Notes: generated from the letters alone by a model not told the origin. DNA of 64,000 bases from Pseudooceanicola nanhaiensis DSM 18065 (GCF_000688295.1 NZ_JHZF01000013.1:1116001-1180000), one strand, 5' to 3'. Positions 53,842-62,982 are shown, counted from the first letter of the stretch. Numbers and translations: made by a program.

Positions 53842-56187
53842 TCAGCCGACGGCGCGCTGGTCGGGGCGGAACCCGATGCGGTCGGACGCGGCGAAGCGGC
53901 CACCCTTGACCTTGCGGATCTTGCCCTCGCGCAGGAGCGAGCCGAAGGCGCGCAGCGCGTCCTCGCGGCTGTAGCCGTCGGGGTCGACCTCGCGCACCCG
54001 GTTCATCAGCTGCGGGCGGGAGAATTGTTCCCGGCCCTCGACGAAGGCGAGGTAGGAGGCCGCGGCCTCGAGCACCTCGGAGAGCTCCTCGGCACCGCTG
54101 TCCTCGAGGAAGGCGGGGAAGCCTTCGCCCTTGGCGGTGTCGGGCTGGACCGCGTCCTCCTCATCGTCGGCTTCCTGCCGGATCAGGTCGGCGATCGAGA
54201 CGCGGCGGGGGCGGACCGGGGCGCGGTGTTCGGCTTCGATGTCCACGCGCTGTTCGGCGACGAGGCGCAGCGGCGCGGGCTTGTCCTCGGTCCGGCGGCC
54301 GGTGGTGCCGCCCGACCGCGGGCGCCGGGGCCGGACGACCTGCGCGAGGTCCTCGCGATAGGCGTTGGTGTGGTCCTCGTCCTTCCCGGCGCCGAGGTCG
54401 GAGCCGGCCTGCTGTTCCGCCTTGGTGGCGGCGACGGCGGCGCGCAGGTGCTGGATCGCGCTGCGGCGACGGGTGCCCTCGGTCTCGTGGAGCTGGTTGT
54501 TCGTCTCGGCGAGGATGCGGTCCATGTCGCCGGGATTGGCGGAGGCGTCGAGTTTCGCACGGCCGGCCGGGGCGGTGGGGGCCTGCGGCATCTCGGCCGG
54601 GGCCTCGGCCGCGTTCTCGTCATCCTCGAAGTACGTCTCCTGACCGGCGAGCTCTGCCGCTTCGGCGGGGATGTCGTCGTCCTCCGCAAGAGCCTCTTCC
54701 CAGGCGGCTTCGTCGTCGTCCTCGTCCCAGGCTTCGTCCGCGGCATGGGCGGGCTCTGCCTCGGTCCCGGCGTAATCCGCATCGGCGTCGTTCTCGTCGA
54801 GCTCGACATGGCGCGCCTCGGCGGGTTCGATATCCTCTTCGTAGGCGTCCTCGGCGGGAATGGCGCGGGCCTCTGCCGCCATTTCGGCCTCGAGCTCGGC
54901 AAGTTCGTTCTGCAGCTCGGCTTCCTGTTCGGCACTCAGGCCGGATGCGGCGGCGACGGCGGGATTGCGGGCGGCGACCGCTTCCATGTCGCGGCGCTTG
55001 ACCTTCACGACGCGCGGCCAGCCGGTGGCGGCTGCCGCGGCGGTGGCGGCCGCGACGGGGAAGGTGCGGTGATGGTGCTCCTCGTCGTCGTCGTGGTCCA
55101 TGTCGGACTGGTGCCGGGTGTTCTCGGCGACGGGCGCGTCCTCGGCGGAAGCGTCGGCTTCGTCGTCGTCGAACGCGGCCTCCTCGAAGGTGGCCTCCTC
55201 GAAGGCGTCTGCCTCGTCGGTATCCTCGAAGGCGGCTTCCTCCTCCTCGAAGGCGTCTGCCTCGTCGGTATCCTCGAAGGCGGCCTCCTCCCCCTCGTCG
55301 AAGGCGTCCTCTTCGAAGGCGGCGTCCTCCTCTTCTTCGAAGGCGGCGTCCTCCGCCACGGTGTCCTCGTCTTCGTATCCGTCCTCGAAGGCCTCGACCT
55401 CCTCGAAGGCTTCGTCTCCGGCGGTCTCTTCCTCGGCAGCGGCGGTCTCTTCTTCAGCCTCATCCTGGAAGCTGACCGCGGCCCCTTCGTCCTCGGCGGT
55501 TTCGGAAAGGTCCTCGTCGCCGGCCATGTCCCCCGGCTGCGCGTCGCGCGCCTCGGCGGCCGAGATCTCGTCCTCCAGCTCGGCCAGGGCGGCCTCCTCG
55601 GTCGCCTCGGGGGTGACCGTCGCCTCGTAGAGCGCGCTGGCGTCGAGCCCGGCGGCGCGGGGCGCCTCGTAGATGTCCTGATCCTCGGCGTAATCGCCCG
55701 CGGTCGTGGCACCGTTGCGCGAGACGACCGAGCGGATGCGGCGCAGCTTTGCGACGATGCTGTCCTCATCCGCCATCGGCAGGGCGGCGGGGCCTCGGGC
55801 AGCGGCCGGCGGCATGTCCTCTTCGGCGAAGTCGTCCTCCGGCGCCTCGTCCTCGGCCGCGTCCTGCACGGGTGCGGCCGGCGTCTCCTTCCGCGGGGCG
55901 GGGGCGGCTGCGGCCGGCAGCGCCGGCGCGGCGGCGCCCGAGCGCAGGACGATCCCGTCGTCCGAGGCGCGCGCCTCGACCCGGCGGGCAGAGCCGCGTT
56001 CGGCGATGCGGGCCATCATCTCGGCATCGGGCGTCGGCGGTTCGGCCCCGAAGAACCGATCATCGGCGGCAAGGTCACGGAAGTATTCCGCGATGGCCTT
56101 CATCGTCTCGAACGCGTCGTCAAAGCCTTCGAGCGTGCAGGAGAACGTCCCGTAGGAGACGGTCAGTATCTTGTTTGAATCTACCAC
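53842..56187 (-). CDS. long acidic repeat protein, conserved N- and C-terminal regions, function unknown
   Basis: A 781-residue protein in three parts. Residues 1-80 are a conserved head (KILTVSYGTFSCTLEG, then FETMKAIAEYFRDLAADDRFF). Residues about 90-680 are very rich in Glu, Asp and Ala and probably disordered, with a perfect 12-residue duplicated core in the DTDEADAFEE repeats at about 297-329. The last 100 residues are basic-to-mixed and globular-looking (FPAFLEDSGAEELSEVLEAAASYL, then VREVDPDGYSREDALRAFGSLLREGKIRKVKGGRF, abbreviated), resembling a small DNA- or protein-binding winged fold. No signal peptide. It is divergent from thiamine pyrophosphokinase and lacks a clear operon partner. 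Not identified. Confidence 0.75.
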   Translation of the reverse strand: MVDSNKILTVSYGTFSCTLEGFDDAFETMKAIAEYFRDLAADDRFFGAEPPTPDAEMMARIAERGSARRVEARASDDGIVLRSGAAAPALPAAAAPAPRKETPAAPVQDAAEDEAPEDDFAEEDMPPAAARGPAALPMADEDSIVAKLRRIRSVVSRNGATTAGDYAEDQDIYEAPRAAGLDASALYEATVTPEATEEAALAELEDEISAAEARDAQPGDMAGDEDLSETAEDEGAAVSFQDEAEEETAAAEEETAGDEAFEEVEAFEDGYEDEDTVAEDAAFEEEEDAAFEEDAFDEGEEAAFEDTDEADAFEEEEAAFEDTDEADAFEEATFEEAAFDDDEADASAEDAPVAENTRHQSDMDHDDDEEHHHRTFPVAAATAAAAATGWPRVVKVKRRDMEAVAARNPAVAAASGLSAEQEAELQNELAELEAEMAAEARAIPAEDAYEEDIEPAEARHVELDENDADADYAGTEAEPAHAADEAWDEDDDEAAWEEALAEDDDIPAEAAELAGQETYFEDDENAAEAPAEMPQAPTAPAGRAKLDASANPGDMDRILAETNNQLHETEGTRRRSAIQHLRAAVAATKAEQQAGSDLGAGKDEDHTNAYREDLAQVVRPRRPRSGGTTGRRTEDKPAPLRLVAEQRVDIEAEHRAPVRPRRVSIADLIRQEADDEEDAVQPDTAKGEGFPAFLEDSGAEELSEVLEAAASYLAFVEGREQFSRPQLMNRVREVDPDGYSREDALRAFGSLLREGKIRKVKGGRFAASDRIGFRPDQRAVG
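55189..55296 (-). repeat. 48-bp tandem repeat inside the acidic protein gene
   Basis: A 36-base unit at 55201-55236 recurs exactly at 55249-55284, giving a period of 48 bases (16 residues, AFEDTDEADAFEEEEA); a partial copy lies just before. The identical DNA copies indicate recent slippage or unequal crossover that keeps the reading frame. Confidence 0.85.
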
Positions 56188-56353
56188 AGTCTTGCTCGCT
56201 TCTTGTTCGTAACCTTGGTGGGCCCGACACTGCTCGTGGACCTCGACAGACTGGACGATGCGACAGAACCTGCCCGAATCTATGGTGTATTGGGTGTCAT
56301 TTTGTGTCGATTGTATGGTTCATGTCCACGTGCCGCCAAGGGAGTCCGCCGCA

Positions 56354-57034
56354 TTGTTACCGCTGGTTAGCTTAGAAACCGTTGCCCTTCTCGGCGGCGC
56401 GCCGGTTTCCGCGGCGCTGCTGGACGAGGTCTTCGCCCTGAGCGGGCCGGTGGTGGGCGTCGACGGCGGCGCGGCCCATGCGCTGGACCGCGGCCGGCTG
56501 CCCGAGGCGGTGATCGGCGACCTGGATTCGCTGGATGCGGTCCGCATGGACGATCTGCCCGCCGACCGGCTGCACGTCATCGCCGAGCAGGAGACGACGG
56601 ATTTCGACAAGGCGCTGCGCCACGTCGAGGCGCCGCTGGTGCTGGGCGCAGGCTTTGCAGGCGGGCGCGCCGATCATGCGCTCGCAGCCTACACGGTCCT
56701 GCTGCGTCACCCCGACCGGCGCTGCCTGCTGGCGGGCGAGGCCGAGGTGGTCTTCCTCTGCCCGCCCGAACTGACGCTGACGCCCCCGCCGGGCAGCTGG
56801 CTGTCGCTCTATCCGCTGGGCGCGGTGACGGGCCGGTCCGAGGGGCTGGAATGGCCGATCGACGGGCTGGACTTCGCGCCGGACCGCCGGGTCGGCACGT
56901 CGAACCGGGTCAGCGGCCCGGTGCACCTGAGCTTCGACGCGCCGCTGATGCTCGTGATCATGCCTCGGGCGGAACTGGCGGCAACGGCGCATGCGCTCGC
57001 GGCTGCGCCCGCGCGATGGCCCGCTCGCGCATGA
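56354..57034 (+). CDS. thiamine pyrophosphokinase
   Basis: Transfers pyrophosphate from ATP to thiamine to make thiamine diphosphate. The 226-residue protein has the family motifs GVDGGAAHAL, VIGDLDSL, EQETTDFDKAL and the GGRADHALA segment. I chose a TTG start at 56354 because AAGGGAG lies 8 bases upstream; the longer frame to an ATG at 56258 adds 32 residues that do not look like the family. Its last 77 bases overlap the end of the convergent DMT gene. Confidence 0.9.
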   Translation: MLPLVSLETVALLGGAPVSAALLDEVFALSGPVVGVDGGAAHALDRGRLPEAVIGDLDSLDAVRMDDLPADRLHVIAEQETTDFDKALRHVEAPLVLGAGFAGGRADHALAAYTVLLRHPDRRCLLAGEAEVVFLCPPELTLTPPPGSWLSLYPLGAVTGRSEGLEWPIDGLDFAPDRRVGTSNRVSGPVHLSFDAPLMLVIMPRAELAATAHALAAAPARWPARA

Positions 57035-57896
57035 CGATGTAGAGCCCGGCGGCGACCGTGATCACGATCCCGATGGCCGCCAGCCCGTCGGGCCAGTCGT
57101 CGAAGATCAGGAAGCCGATGACCGCGGCGACGGGGATCTCGAGGTACTGGATTGGCGCCAGCGTCGCCGAGGGCGCGTAGCGCAGCGACCATGTCATCAG
57201 CAGATGTGCCGTTGTCCCGAGCGCGCCGATGGCGAAGAGCAGGACCGCATCGTCACCCCGGATCGGCGCGAAATCGGTGATCTGAAGACCGAGAGGCTGC
57301 ATCAGCAGCACCGCGGGGACCAGAATCAGGGTCGCGATCGCCCCCGAGGCCATCTGCAGCCCGATCGGATCCGTGTGCGGCGCGAGCTGGCGGGTCACCA
57401 TGATGAAGACGGCGAAGTTCACCGCGACACCCAGCGGCAGCAGGGCGGGGAGGCCGACCTCGGCAAAGCTCGGCTGGATGACCATCAGCGTGCCGATGAA
57501 GCCGATCACGCAGGCGGCGAGCCGGCGCATGCCGACCTCTTCGCCCAGGATGTAGCGGCCGAGGATCAGCAGGATGAAGGGCATCACGAAGGCGATGGCC
57601 ACCGCGTCCGCCAGGGGCAGATACCGCAGGGCGGTGAACATCATCCCGATGCCGAGGATGTGCAGCCCGGTCCGCAGCGTCGCAAGCCGGAGCAGCCGCC
57701 CCGACAGGCGCCAGGCCCGCCCCGTCACCGCGACCAGCGGCAGGAGCAGCACGCATTGCACCGCGAAGCGGATGATCAGCATCTGTCCGAGCGGCTGGCT
57801 CTCTCCGAGCAGCTTCGCCACCGCGTCGCCCATGGGGGCGACCACGCAGAAGCCGATCATCAGCAATATGCCAAGCAGCGGGTTGTCCTGTGCCAT
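56958..57896 (-). CDS. EamA/DMT family permease
   Basis: Inner-membrane permease of 312 residues with ten predicted transmembrane helices and two EamA repeats; the segments PLGDAVAKL-like (PMGDAVAKLLGE) and GLALFALSY-type ones such as LGEEVGMRRLAACVIGFIGTLM are typical. ATG at 57896 (MAQDNPLL) is the likely start, with an ATG at 57920 as alternative. Drug/metabolite transporters carry many metabolites; substrate unknown. It overlaps the convergent thiamine pyrophosphokinase gene by 77 bases. Confidence 0.85.
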   Translation of the reverse strand: MAQDNPLLGILLMIGFCVVAPMGDAVAKLLGESQPLGQMLIIRFAVQCVLLLPLVAVTGRAWRLSGRLLRLATLRTGLHILGIGMMFTALRYLPLADAVAIAFVMPFILLILGRYILGEEVGMRRLAACVIGFIGTLMVIQPSFAEVGLPALLPLGVAVNFAVFIMVTRQLAPHTDPIGLQMASGAIATLILVPAVLLMQPLGLQITDFAPIRGDDAVLLFAIGALGTTAHLLMTWSLRYAPSATLAPIQYLEIPVAAVIGFLIFDDWPDGLAAIGIVITVAAGLYIVMRERAIARAQPRAHAPLPPVPPEA

Positions 57897-57985
57897 CGGC
57901 CAGACGCTAGTTGGCGTCATGTGGCTTGTCCATCCAAACATGCGTTTCGGCAACGCTTTTTTCGCATCGCGGAACCGCCCGGCGG

Positions 57986-60400
57986 TCAGGCCTGCGGCGC
58001 AAGCCCCGCGTCCTGCATCAGCCGCTCGGTCTCCTCGGCGAGCAGACGCTCCTGCGCCATGCCGGCGATCGGCACGCGCCCCTGTTCAAGGAAGAGCGGC
58101 GCGGAGAGCGGCGTGATCCGCTCCAGCGCGACATGGTCGATCCGCCCCGCCGTGCGGGCCAGCATCTCTTCCACCCGCCCGAAATCCACCAGCCCGCGCA
58201 TCGCCTCGGTCCGGGTGATCCGCAGGAGCAGGTGATCGGGGTCGTATTTCTGGAGCGTGTCGTAGAGGATGTCGGACGAGAACGCCGCCTGCCGCCCCGA
58301 GGATTTCCCGCCGCGCGGCTGGTTGCGCATGATGAGCCCGGCGATCTGGGCCGACATCCGGAAGGTCCGCTTCATCAGCGCATTGTCGGTGAACCAGCGC
58401 TCCAGCCCCTCCCGGATCGCGTGCGGCGCAAACAGCGGCACCGGGTCGCTCAGCCGCTTCAGCCCCCAGATCAGCGTGGCGTAATCGGTCGCGACGAAGC
58501 CGAGCGGGTCGAGCCCCAGCTCCTCCATCCGCTTGGTCAGGATCAGGCCCAGCGTCTGCTGGGCGTTCCGCCCGGCGAGCCCGTAGATCACGAGGTTCTG
58601 GCGCCCGTCGTGGGGGAAGCTCTCCAGCAGCAGCCGTCCCGGCTCGGGCAGGCGCGAGACCTCGCGCTGCAGGTCCAGCCATTCGGCGGTGTGGCGGGGC
58701 AGGTTGGGCCAGGTCTCCTGCTGGAAGATGCGCAGGATCCGGTGGCTGAGCTGGGTGGAGGTGGCGAATTTCGTGCCCCCGAAGACCGCGATCTTGGGCT
58801 TGCGGGCGGCGTTGCGGGTGACCTCGACCGTCAGCTCGTTGAGCCCCTCGTAGCGGACGATCCGCCCGCCGATCAGGAAGGTGTCCCCCGGCGAGAGCGA
58901 GGCCGCGAACCCTTCCTCGATCTCGCCGAGGGGACGCCCGCCGCCATGTTTCAGCCGGACCTTGAGCTTGTCGTAATCGAAGATCGTCCCGATGTTCATC
59001 CGGATCAGCGTGGTCGCGCGCGGATCGCGCAGCCGCCAGAGCCCGTCCGGCCCCTGCAGCAGCCGCTTCCAGCGGTCATAGGCCCTGAGCGCGTAGCCCC
59101 CGGTGGCGGTGAAATCGAGGCAATCGTCGAACTCGGCCCGGGTGAGGTCGGCATAGGCGCCGGTCGTTCTCACCTCGTCGAAGAGGGCCCGGGCGTCGAA
59201 CGGGCCGGCGCAGGCGGTGATCAGGATATGCTGGCAGAGCACGTCGCGGGGCCCGGGTCCGCGCGGGTCGCCGTCGAGGTCGCGCGCCTTGACCGCCTCC
59301 AGCGCGGCCACGCATTCGACCACCTCGAAGCGGTTCGCGGGCACCAGCAGCGCCTTCGAGGGCGCGTTGTAGCGGTGGTTGGCCCGTCCGATCCGCTGCA
59401 CCAGCCGCTTCACGTTCTTCGGTGCGCCGACCTGGATCACGAGGTCGACGTCGCCCCAGTCGATCCCGAGGTCGAGCGAACCCGTGCAGACCACTGCCCG
59501 CAGCCGCCCCTGCGTCATCGCCTTCTCGACCCGCTCCCGCTGCGTGCGGTCGAGCGAGCCGTGGTGGATCCCGATCGGCAGCCCCTCGGCATTCGCCATC
59601 CAGAGGTTGTGAAAGAAGATCTCGGCCTGCGCGCGGGTGTTGTGGAAGACAAGCGTGGTCCTGTGGCGCCGGATCTGCTCCAGCACCGCGGGGACGGCGT
59701 AGGCGCCGCCGCCGCCCGACCAGGGCGGGCGCTCCTCGGTTTCCAGCATGGCGATGTCGGGATCGGGGCCGGGATCGGCGTTCAGGATCTCGCAGGGATC
59801 GGGGTGCCGGGCCAGCAGCTGCGCGATCGCCGCCGGATCCTCCACCGTGGCCGAGAGCCCGACCCGCCGCAGCCCCGGGCAGAGCGTCTGGAGCCGCGAG
59901 AGCGCGAGGAACAGCTGGTCGCCCCGCTTGCTCTCGGCCAGCGCGTGGATCTCGTCGACCACCACGCGCTGCAGCCCGGCGAAGATATGCGGCGCATCGG
60001 GGTAGGAGATCAGCAGCGCCAGGCTTTCGGGCGTGGTCAGCAGGATATGCGGCGGGTCCGCCCGCTGCCGCCGCTTCTGGGTATAAGAGGTGTCCCCGGT
60101 CCGGTCCTCGATCCGGATCGGCAGGCCCATCTCCTCCACCGGCGTGGTGAGGTTGCGCCGGATGTCCGCCGCCAGCGCCTTCAGGGGCGAGACATAGAGC
60201 GTGTGCAGCCCCTTGTGCCCGCCCCGGGACAGCTCCACGAGCGTCGGCAGGAAGCCCGCCAGCGTCTTGCCGCCGCCGGTCGGCGCGATCAGCAGCAGCG
60301 CCGGATCCGAGGCCCGGTCGAGCATCGCCTGTTGATGCGGGTGGATCCGCCAGCCGCGTGTGGCGAACCAGTCAGTGAAGGGGGCCGGAAGCGCGTTCAT
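57986..60400 (-). CDS. ligase-associated DEXH-box DNA helicase (Lhr-like)
   Basis: An 804-residue superfamily 2 helicase. Walker A APTGGGKT, Walker B with DEIH in VVVDEIHAL, TTPESLALL (motif Ia/Ib area) and motif VI RIGRANHR are present, followed by a large C-terminal Lhr-type winged helix and beta-rich region. This size and start (ALPAPFTDWFATRGW) match the ligase-associated DEXH helicase group implicated in DNA repair. The usual neighbours, an ATP-dependent ligase and the PdeM-type metallophosphatase, are not seen on either side. Upstream is a palindromic repeat and a MarR gene in the same direction. Confidence 0.88.
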   Translation of the reverse strand: MNALPAPFTDWFATRGWRIHPHQQAMLDRASDPALLLIAPTGGGKTLAGFLPTLVELSRGGHKGLHTLYVSPLKALAADIRRNLTTPVEEMGLPIRIEDRTGDTSYTQKRRQRADPPHILLTTPESLALLISYPDAPHIFAGLQRVVVDEIHALAESKRGDQLFLALSRLQTLCPGLRRVGLSATVEDPAAIAQLLARHPDPCEILNADPGPDPDIAMLETEERPPWSGGGGAYAVPAVLEQIRRHRTTLVFHNTRAQAEIFFHNLWMANAEGLPIGIHHGSLDRTQRERVEKAMTQGRLRAVVCTGSLDLGIDWGDVDLVIQVGAPKNVKRLVQRIGRANHRYNAPSKALLVPANRFEVVECVAALEAVKARDLDGDPRGPGPRDVLCQHILITACAGPFDARALFDEVRTTGAYADLTRAEFDDCLDFTATGGYALRAYDRWKRLLQGPDGLWRLRDPRATTLIRMNIGTIFDYDKLKVRLKHGGGRPLGEIEEGFAASLSPGDTFLIGGRIVRYEGLNELTVEVTRNAARKPKIAVFGGTKFATSTQLSHRILRIFQQETWPNLPRHTAEWLDLQREVSRLPEPGRLLLESFPHDGRQNLVIYGLAGRNAQQTLGLILTKRMEELGLDPLGFVATDYATLIWGLKRLSDPVPLFAPHAIREGLERWFTDNALMKRTFRMSAQIAGLIMRNQPRGGKSSGRQAAFSSDILYDTLQKYDPDHLLLRITRTEAMRGLVDFGRVEEMLARTAGRIDHVALERITPLSAPLFLEQGRVPIAGMAQERLLAEETERLMQDAGLAPQA

Positions 60401-60450
60401 GCTCCGTTCTTAGCCCGTCGCGCCCGTCGGACAAGGGCAAACCCGCCCCA

Positions 60451-60524
60451 CTTTCCTCTGGTCACGTATCCTGGGGGGTGAATTTCGTTCGGCCCCCGAA
60501 CGAAAGAGGGGGGCAACGCCCCCC
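60451..60524. repeat. intergenic palindromic repeat element, copy 2
   Basis: The segment CTTTCCTCTGGTCACGTATC continues into a G-run as in copy 1 at about 51224-51249. It is followed by a perfect 10-bp hairpin TTTCGTTCGG/CCGAACGAAA (60483-60492 with 60496-60505) and GGGGGGC/GCCCCCC (60508-60514 with 60518-60524). It lies between the MarR gene stop and the helicase start, so probably acts as a transcription boundary. Confidence 0.7.
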
Positions 60525-60586
60525 TTGGCCCGCCCGAGCCACCGCGCGGATCGTCCGGGGGGGAGGGGGGCGGATGCAGGCCGCGC

Positions 60587-61192
60587 CTAGGCCCGGCCCT
60601 GGTCCGTGCCGCCCGCTTCGCCGAGCTTGGCCCGCAGCTGCGCCGCCACCTTCTGGATCTCGGGCTGCGCGACGCCCGCATTCATCGTTTCGGCCTGCTC
60701 GGCCCAGTGCGAATAGCGTTCGAGCATCGGGATGAAGGTCTCGATCTCATCGTCGCTCCAGCCCGAGAGGAATTCGCCGAGGATCAGGAACTTGATCGTG
60801 CGCACCGCATCGACGATGGCCTGCCCCGCCTCGGTCAGCTCCACCACCGTGCGCCGCGCATCCTGCTGCGAGACGGCGCGCTTGACGTAGCCCTGGCCGA
60901 TCAGGTCGGACACCAGCCGTGAGGCGCGGGAGGGGTCGATGCCGAGCCGGGTGGAGATCGTCGAGACCATGGTCTCGGCGTCATCCCGTCCGAATTCGTT
61001 CGAGGGCGCCCAGATCGCGATCAGCACGTCGAGCTTCGGCAGGTCGAGCGGCAGGTCCAGCTCGCGCAGCGCCATGCGGCCAAGTTCGCGTTTCTGCACG
61101 CGCCGTCGCCATTGCTGCACGATCGCGTCGAGCGTGAGCGCCCGGTCCGTCACCTCGGGCGGGATGCCGTCACGTTCGAGCTGCGCCTTCAT
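60587..61192 (-). CDS. MarR family transcriptional regulator
   Basis: A 201-residue winged-helix regulator. The DNA-binding core (DAETMVSTISTRLGIDPSRASRLVSDLIGQGYVKRAVSQQDARRT, key part SRASRLVSDLIGQG and the wing VSQQDARRTVVELT) is typical of MarR. The ATG at 61192 is used (MKAQLERDG); in-frame ATGs further upstream (61279) lie in the promoter region and are less likely. It is divergent from an MFS drug exporter with a palindrome in the intergenic region, so it probably represses that exporter and itself. Confidence 0.88.
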   Translation of the reverse strand: MKAQLERDGIPPEVTDRALTLDAIVQQWRRRVQKRELGRMALRELDLPLDLPKLDVLIAIWAPSNEFGRDDAETMVSTISTRLGIDPSRASRLVSDLIGQGYVKRAVSQQDARRTVVELTEAGQAIVDAVRTIKFLILGEFLSGWSDDEIETFIPMLERYSHWAEQAETMNAGVAQPEIQKVAAQLRAKLGEAGGTDQGRA

Positions 61193-61282
61193 CACATCGT
61201 CGCGGGAGCCGATTGTCCTGTCCTCCGTGTTCCGGTGCCACGCGGGCAGCGCCGGAATGTGCCGATCTCGGATATGCATGCC

Positions 61283-61295
61283 ATTGACATGCAAT
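61283..61295. promoter_or_regulatory. candidate MarR operator
   Basis: ATTG-ACATG-CAAT (61283-61295) lies in the 198-base MarR/MFS gap near GCATGC repeats. MarR operators often have TTGN/NCAA arms like this. The A/T-rich segment CACATATATATTCC just to the right is a plausible -10 region for the MFS gene. Assignment is inferred from location. Confidence 0.5.
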
Positions 61296-61389
61296 TGCGA
61301 GCGACACATATATATTCCAAACCGGAGATTACCAGCGGTCTTGCGGATTCCAAGCAACGCATGGCCGCCAGAGACGGGATATTTCGTAC

Positions 61390-62922
61390 ATGTCCTCCGA
61401 TGTCGCCGCACAGGGCGACCCGCAGCTTCCCGATTCCCGCAGGCTCCGCGTCATCCTCGTCGCGGTGGCCTCGACGCTGTTCCTGGCCTCGCTCGGCAAC
61501 ACGGTGGTCGCCGCGGCCCTGCCGCGGATCGTGAGCGATCTCGGCGGACTCGATTACATCACATGGGTGGTGACCGCCTTTCTGCTGGCCTCGACCATCG
61601 GCGCGCCGATCTCGGGCCGGCTGGGCGACATGTACGGGCGCAAGATCGTCCTGCAGGCGGCGATCGGCATCTTCCTTCTGGGGTCCGCGATCTGCGGGAT
61701 GGCGGAAAGCATGGGCGTGCTGGTGGCCGGACGGCTGGTGCAGGGCTACGGCGGCGGCTCGCTGATCGTCGTCTCGATGGCCGCGGTGGCGGACGTTCTG
61801 CCGCCGCGCCAGCGGGGAAAGGCGCAGGGCTGGCTGTCGTCGGTCTTCGGGCTCTCGACGATCATCGGCCCGCTGGTCGGCGGCTACATCGTGGCAAGCT
61901 GGAGCTGGAGCTGGATCTTCTGGCTGAACTTCCCGATCGGGCTGCTGGCCTTCGCCGTCATCACCCTGACGATGGAAAAGGCGCCGCCCTCGGGCAAGCA
62001 CCGGATCGACTTCTTCGGGGCCTTCCTGCTGGCGACGCTGCTGAGCTGCGCCGTGCTGGTGGCCAACCTCGGCGGCGCGGTTCTGCCCTGGACCAGCCTG
62101 CCGGTCGTCTGCCTGATGCTGCTCGCCCCGGCCGTGCTGGCCGCCTTCGTGGTCGTGGAACGCTCGGCGGCCGAGCCGATCATGCCGCCGAGCCTGTTCT
62201 CGATCCGCAACTTCCAGGTCGCGAACTCGATGAACTTCCTCGTCGGCATGACGATGTTCGGCACCATCGCCTTCGTGCCGACCTTCCTGCAGGTGGTGAA
62301 GGGACTCGACCCCGCGACCTCGGGCCTCTTCCTCGTGGCGATGATGGTCGGGCTGATCGGCACCTCGATGCTGGCCGGGCGCTTCATGTCCCAGACCGGG
62401 CGTTACAAGTGGATGCCGACCGCCTCCACCGCCTTCCTCGCGGTCGCCATGCTGGTGCTCTGGACCATCGGGCCCGAGACGCCCTATTGGCGGCTCCTGC
62501 TGTCGCTCTTCATGGTGGGGGTGGGGATCGGGCCGACGATGAGCGTGTCCATCGCCGCGATCCAGTCGGCGATCCCGGTCGAGAACCTCGGGATCGGCAC
62601 CGCCTCGGTCAACATGTTCCGCCTCACGGGTGGCGCCATCGGCACGTCGCTCTTCGGCGGCATCTTCGCCATGGGCCTGACGCGGCACGTCCGCCCGCTG
62701 CTGCCCGGAGAGGGCGATCAGGCGATCACCTACGAATTGGTCATGCAGCTCGACCCGGTGCTGCGGCAGGAGGTCGTGCAGGCCTTCGCGGACGCGATCA
62801 CGCCGATCTACCTTGTCGCCTCGGCGCTGGCGGTCATCGCCTGCCTGATCTCGATCCGGCTGGAGGAGCTGCCGCTCGGCACCACCCTGCCGGACCGGCG
62901 GAGCGCAACGCCGGCGGAGTGA
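61390..62922 (+). CDS. MFS drug exporter, DHA2 (14-helix) family
   Basis: An inner-membrane major facilitator of 510 residues with about 14 transmembrane segments. MFS motif A is visible as GRLGDMYGRKIV, and motif C-like LSTIIGPLVGG follows; the ALPRIVSDLGG start is typical of EmrB/QacA-type exporters. It probably extrudes drugs or other toxic compounds by proton antiport. It is divergent from a MarR regulator. Substrate unknown. Confidence 0.92.
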   Translation: MSSDVAAQGDPQLPDSRRLRVILVAVASTLFLASLGNTVVAAALPRIVSDLGGLDYITWVVTAFLLASTIGAPISGRLGDMYGRKIVLQAAIGIFLLGSAICGMAESMGVLVAGRLVQGYGGGSLIVVSMAAVADVLPPRQRGKAQGWLSSVFGLSTIIGPLVGGYIVASWSWSWIFWLNFPIGLLAFAVITLTMEKAPPSGKHRIDFFGAFLLATLLSCAVLVANLGGAVLPWTSLPVVCLMLLAPAVLAAFVVVERSAAEPIMPPSLFSIRNFQVANSMNFLVGMTMFGTIAFVPTFLQVVKGLDPATSGLFLVAMMVGLIGTSMLAGRFMSQTGRYKWMPTASTAFLAVAMLVLWTIGPETPYWRLLLSLFMVGVGIGPTMSVSIAAIQSAIPVENLGIGTASVNMFRLTGGAIGTSLFGGIFAMGLTRHVRPLLPGEGDQAITYELVMQLDPVLRQEVVQAFADAITPIYLVASALAVIACLISIRLEELPLGTTLPDRRSATPAE

Positions 62923-62982
62923 ACGCGGCTGTCAGGCGGTGCAGCGCCGCGGCCGAGTGAACCACGCGCGAGGCGGACAGGA

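Noticed and set aside
53728-56178. 816-residue open frame antisense to the acidic protein
   Set aside because: The Gly/Val/Leu-rich translation mirrors the acidic repeat gene. The minus-strand frame has a conserved head, a proper start and a downstream hairpin.
57911-60481. 856-residue open frame on the plus strand, antisense to the helicase
   Set aside because: It is the GC-rich shadow of a conserved helicase gene. Its translation is Arg/Gly/Gln-rich with no motif.
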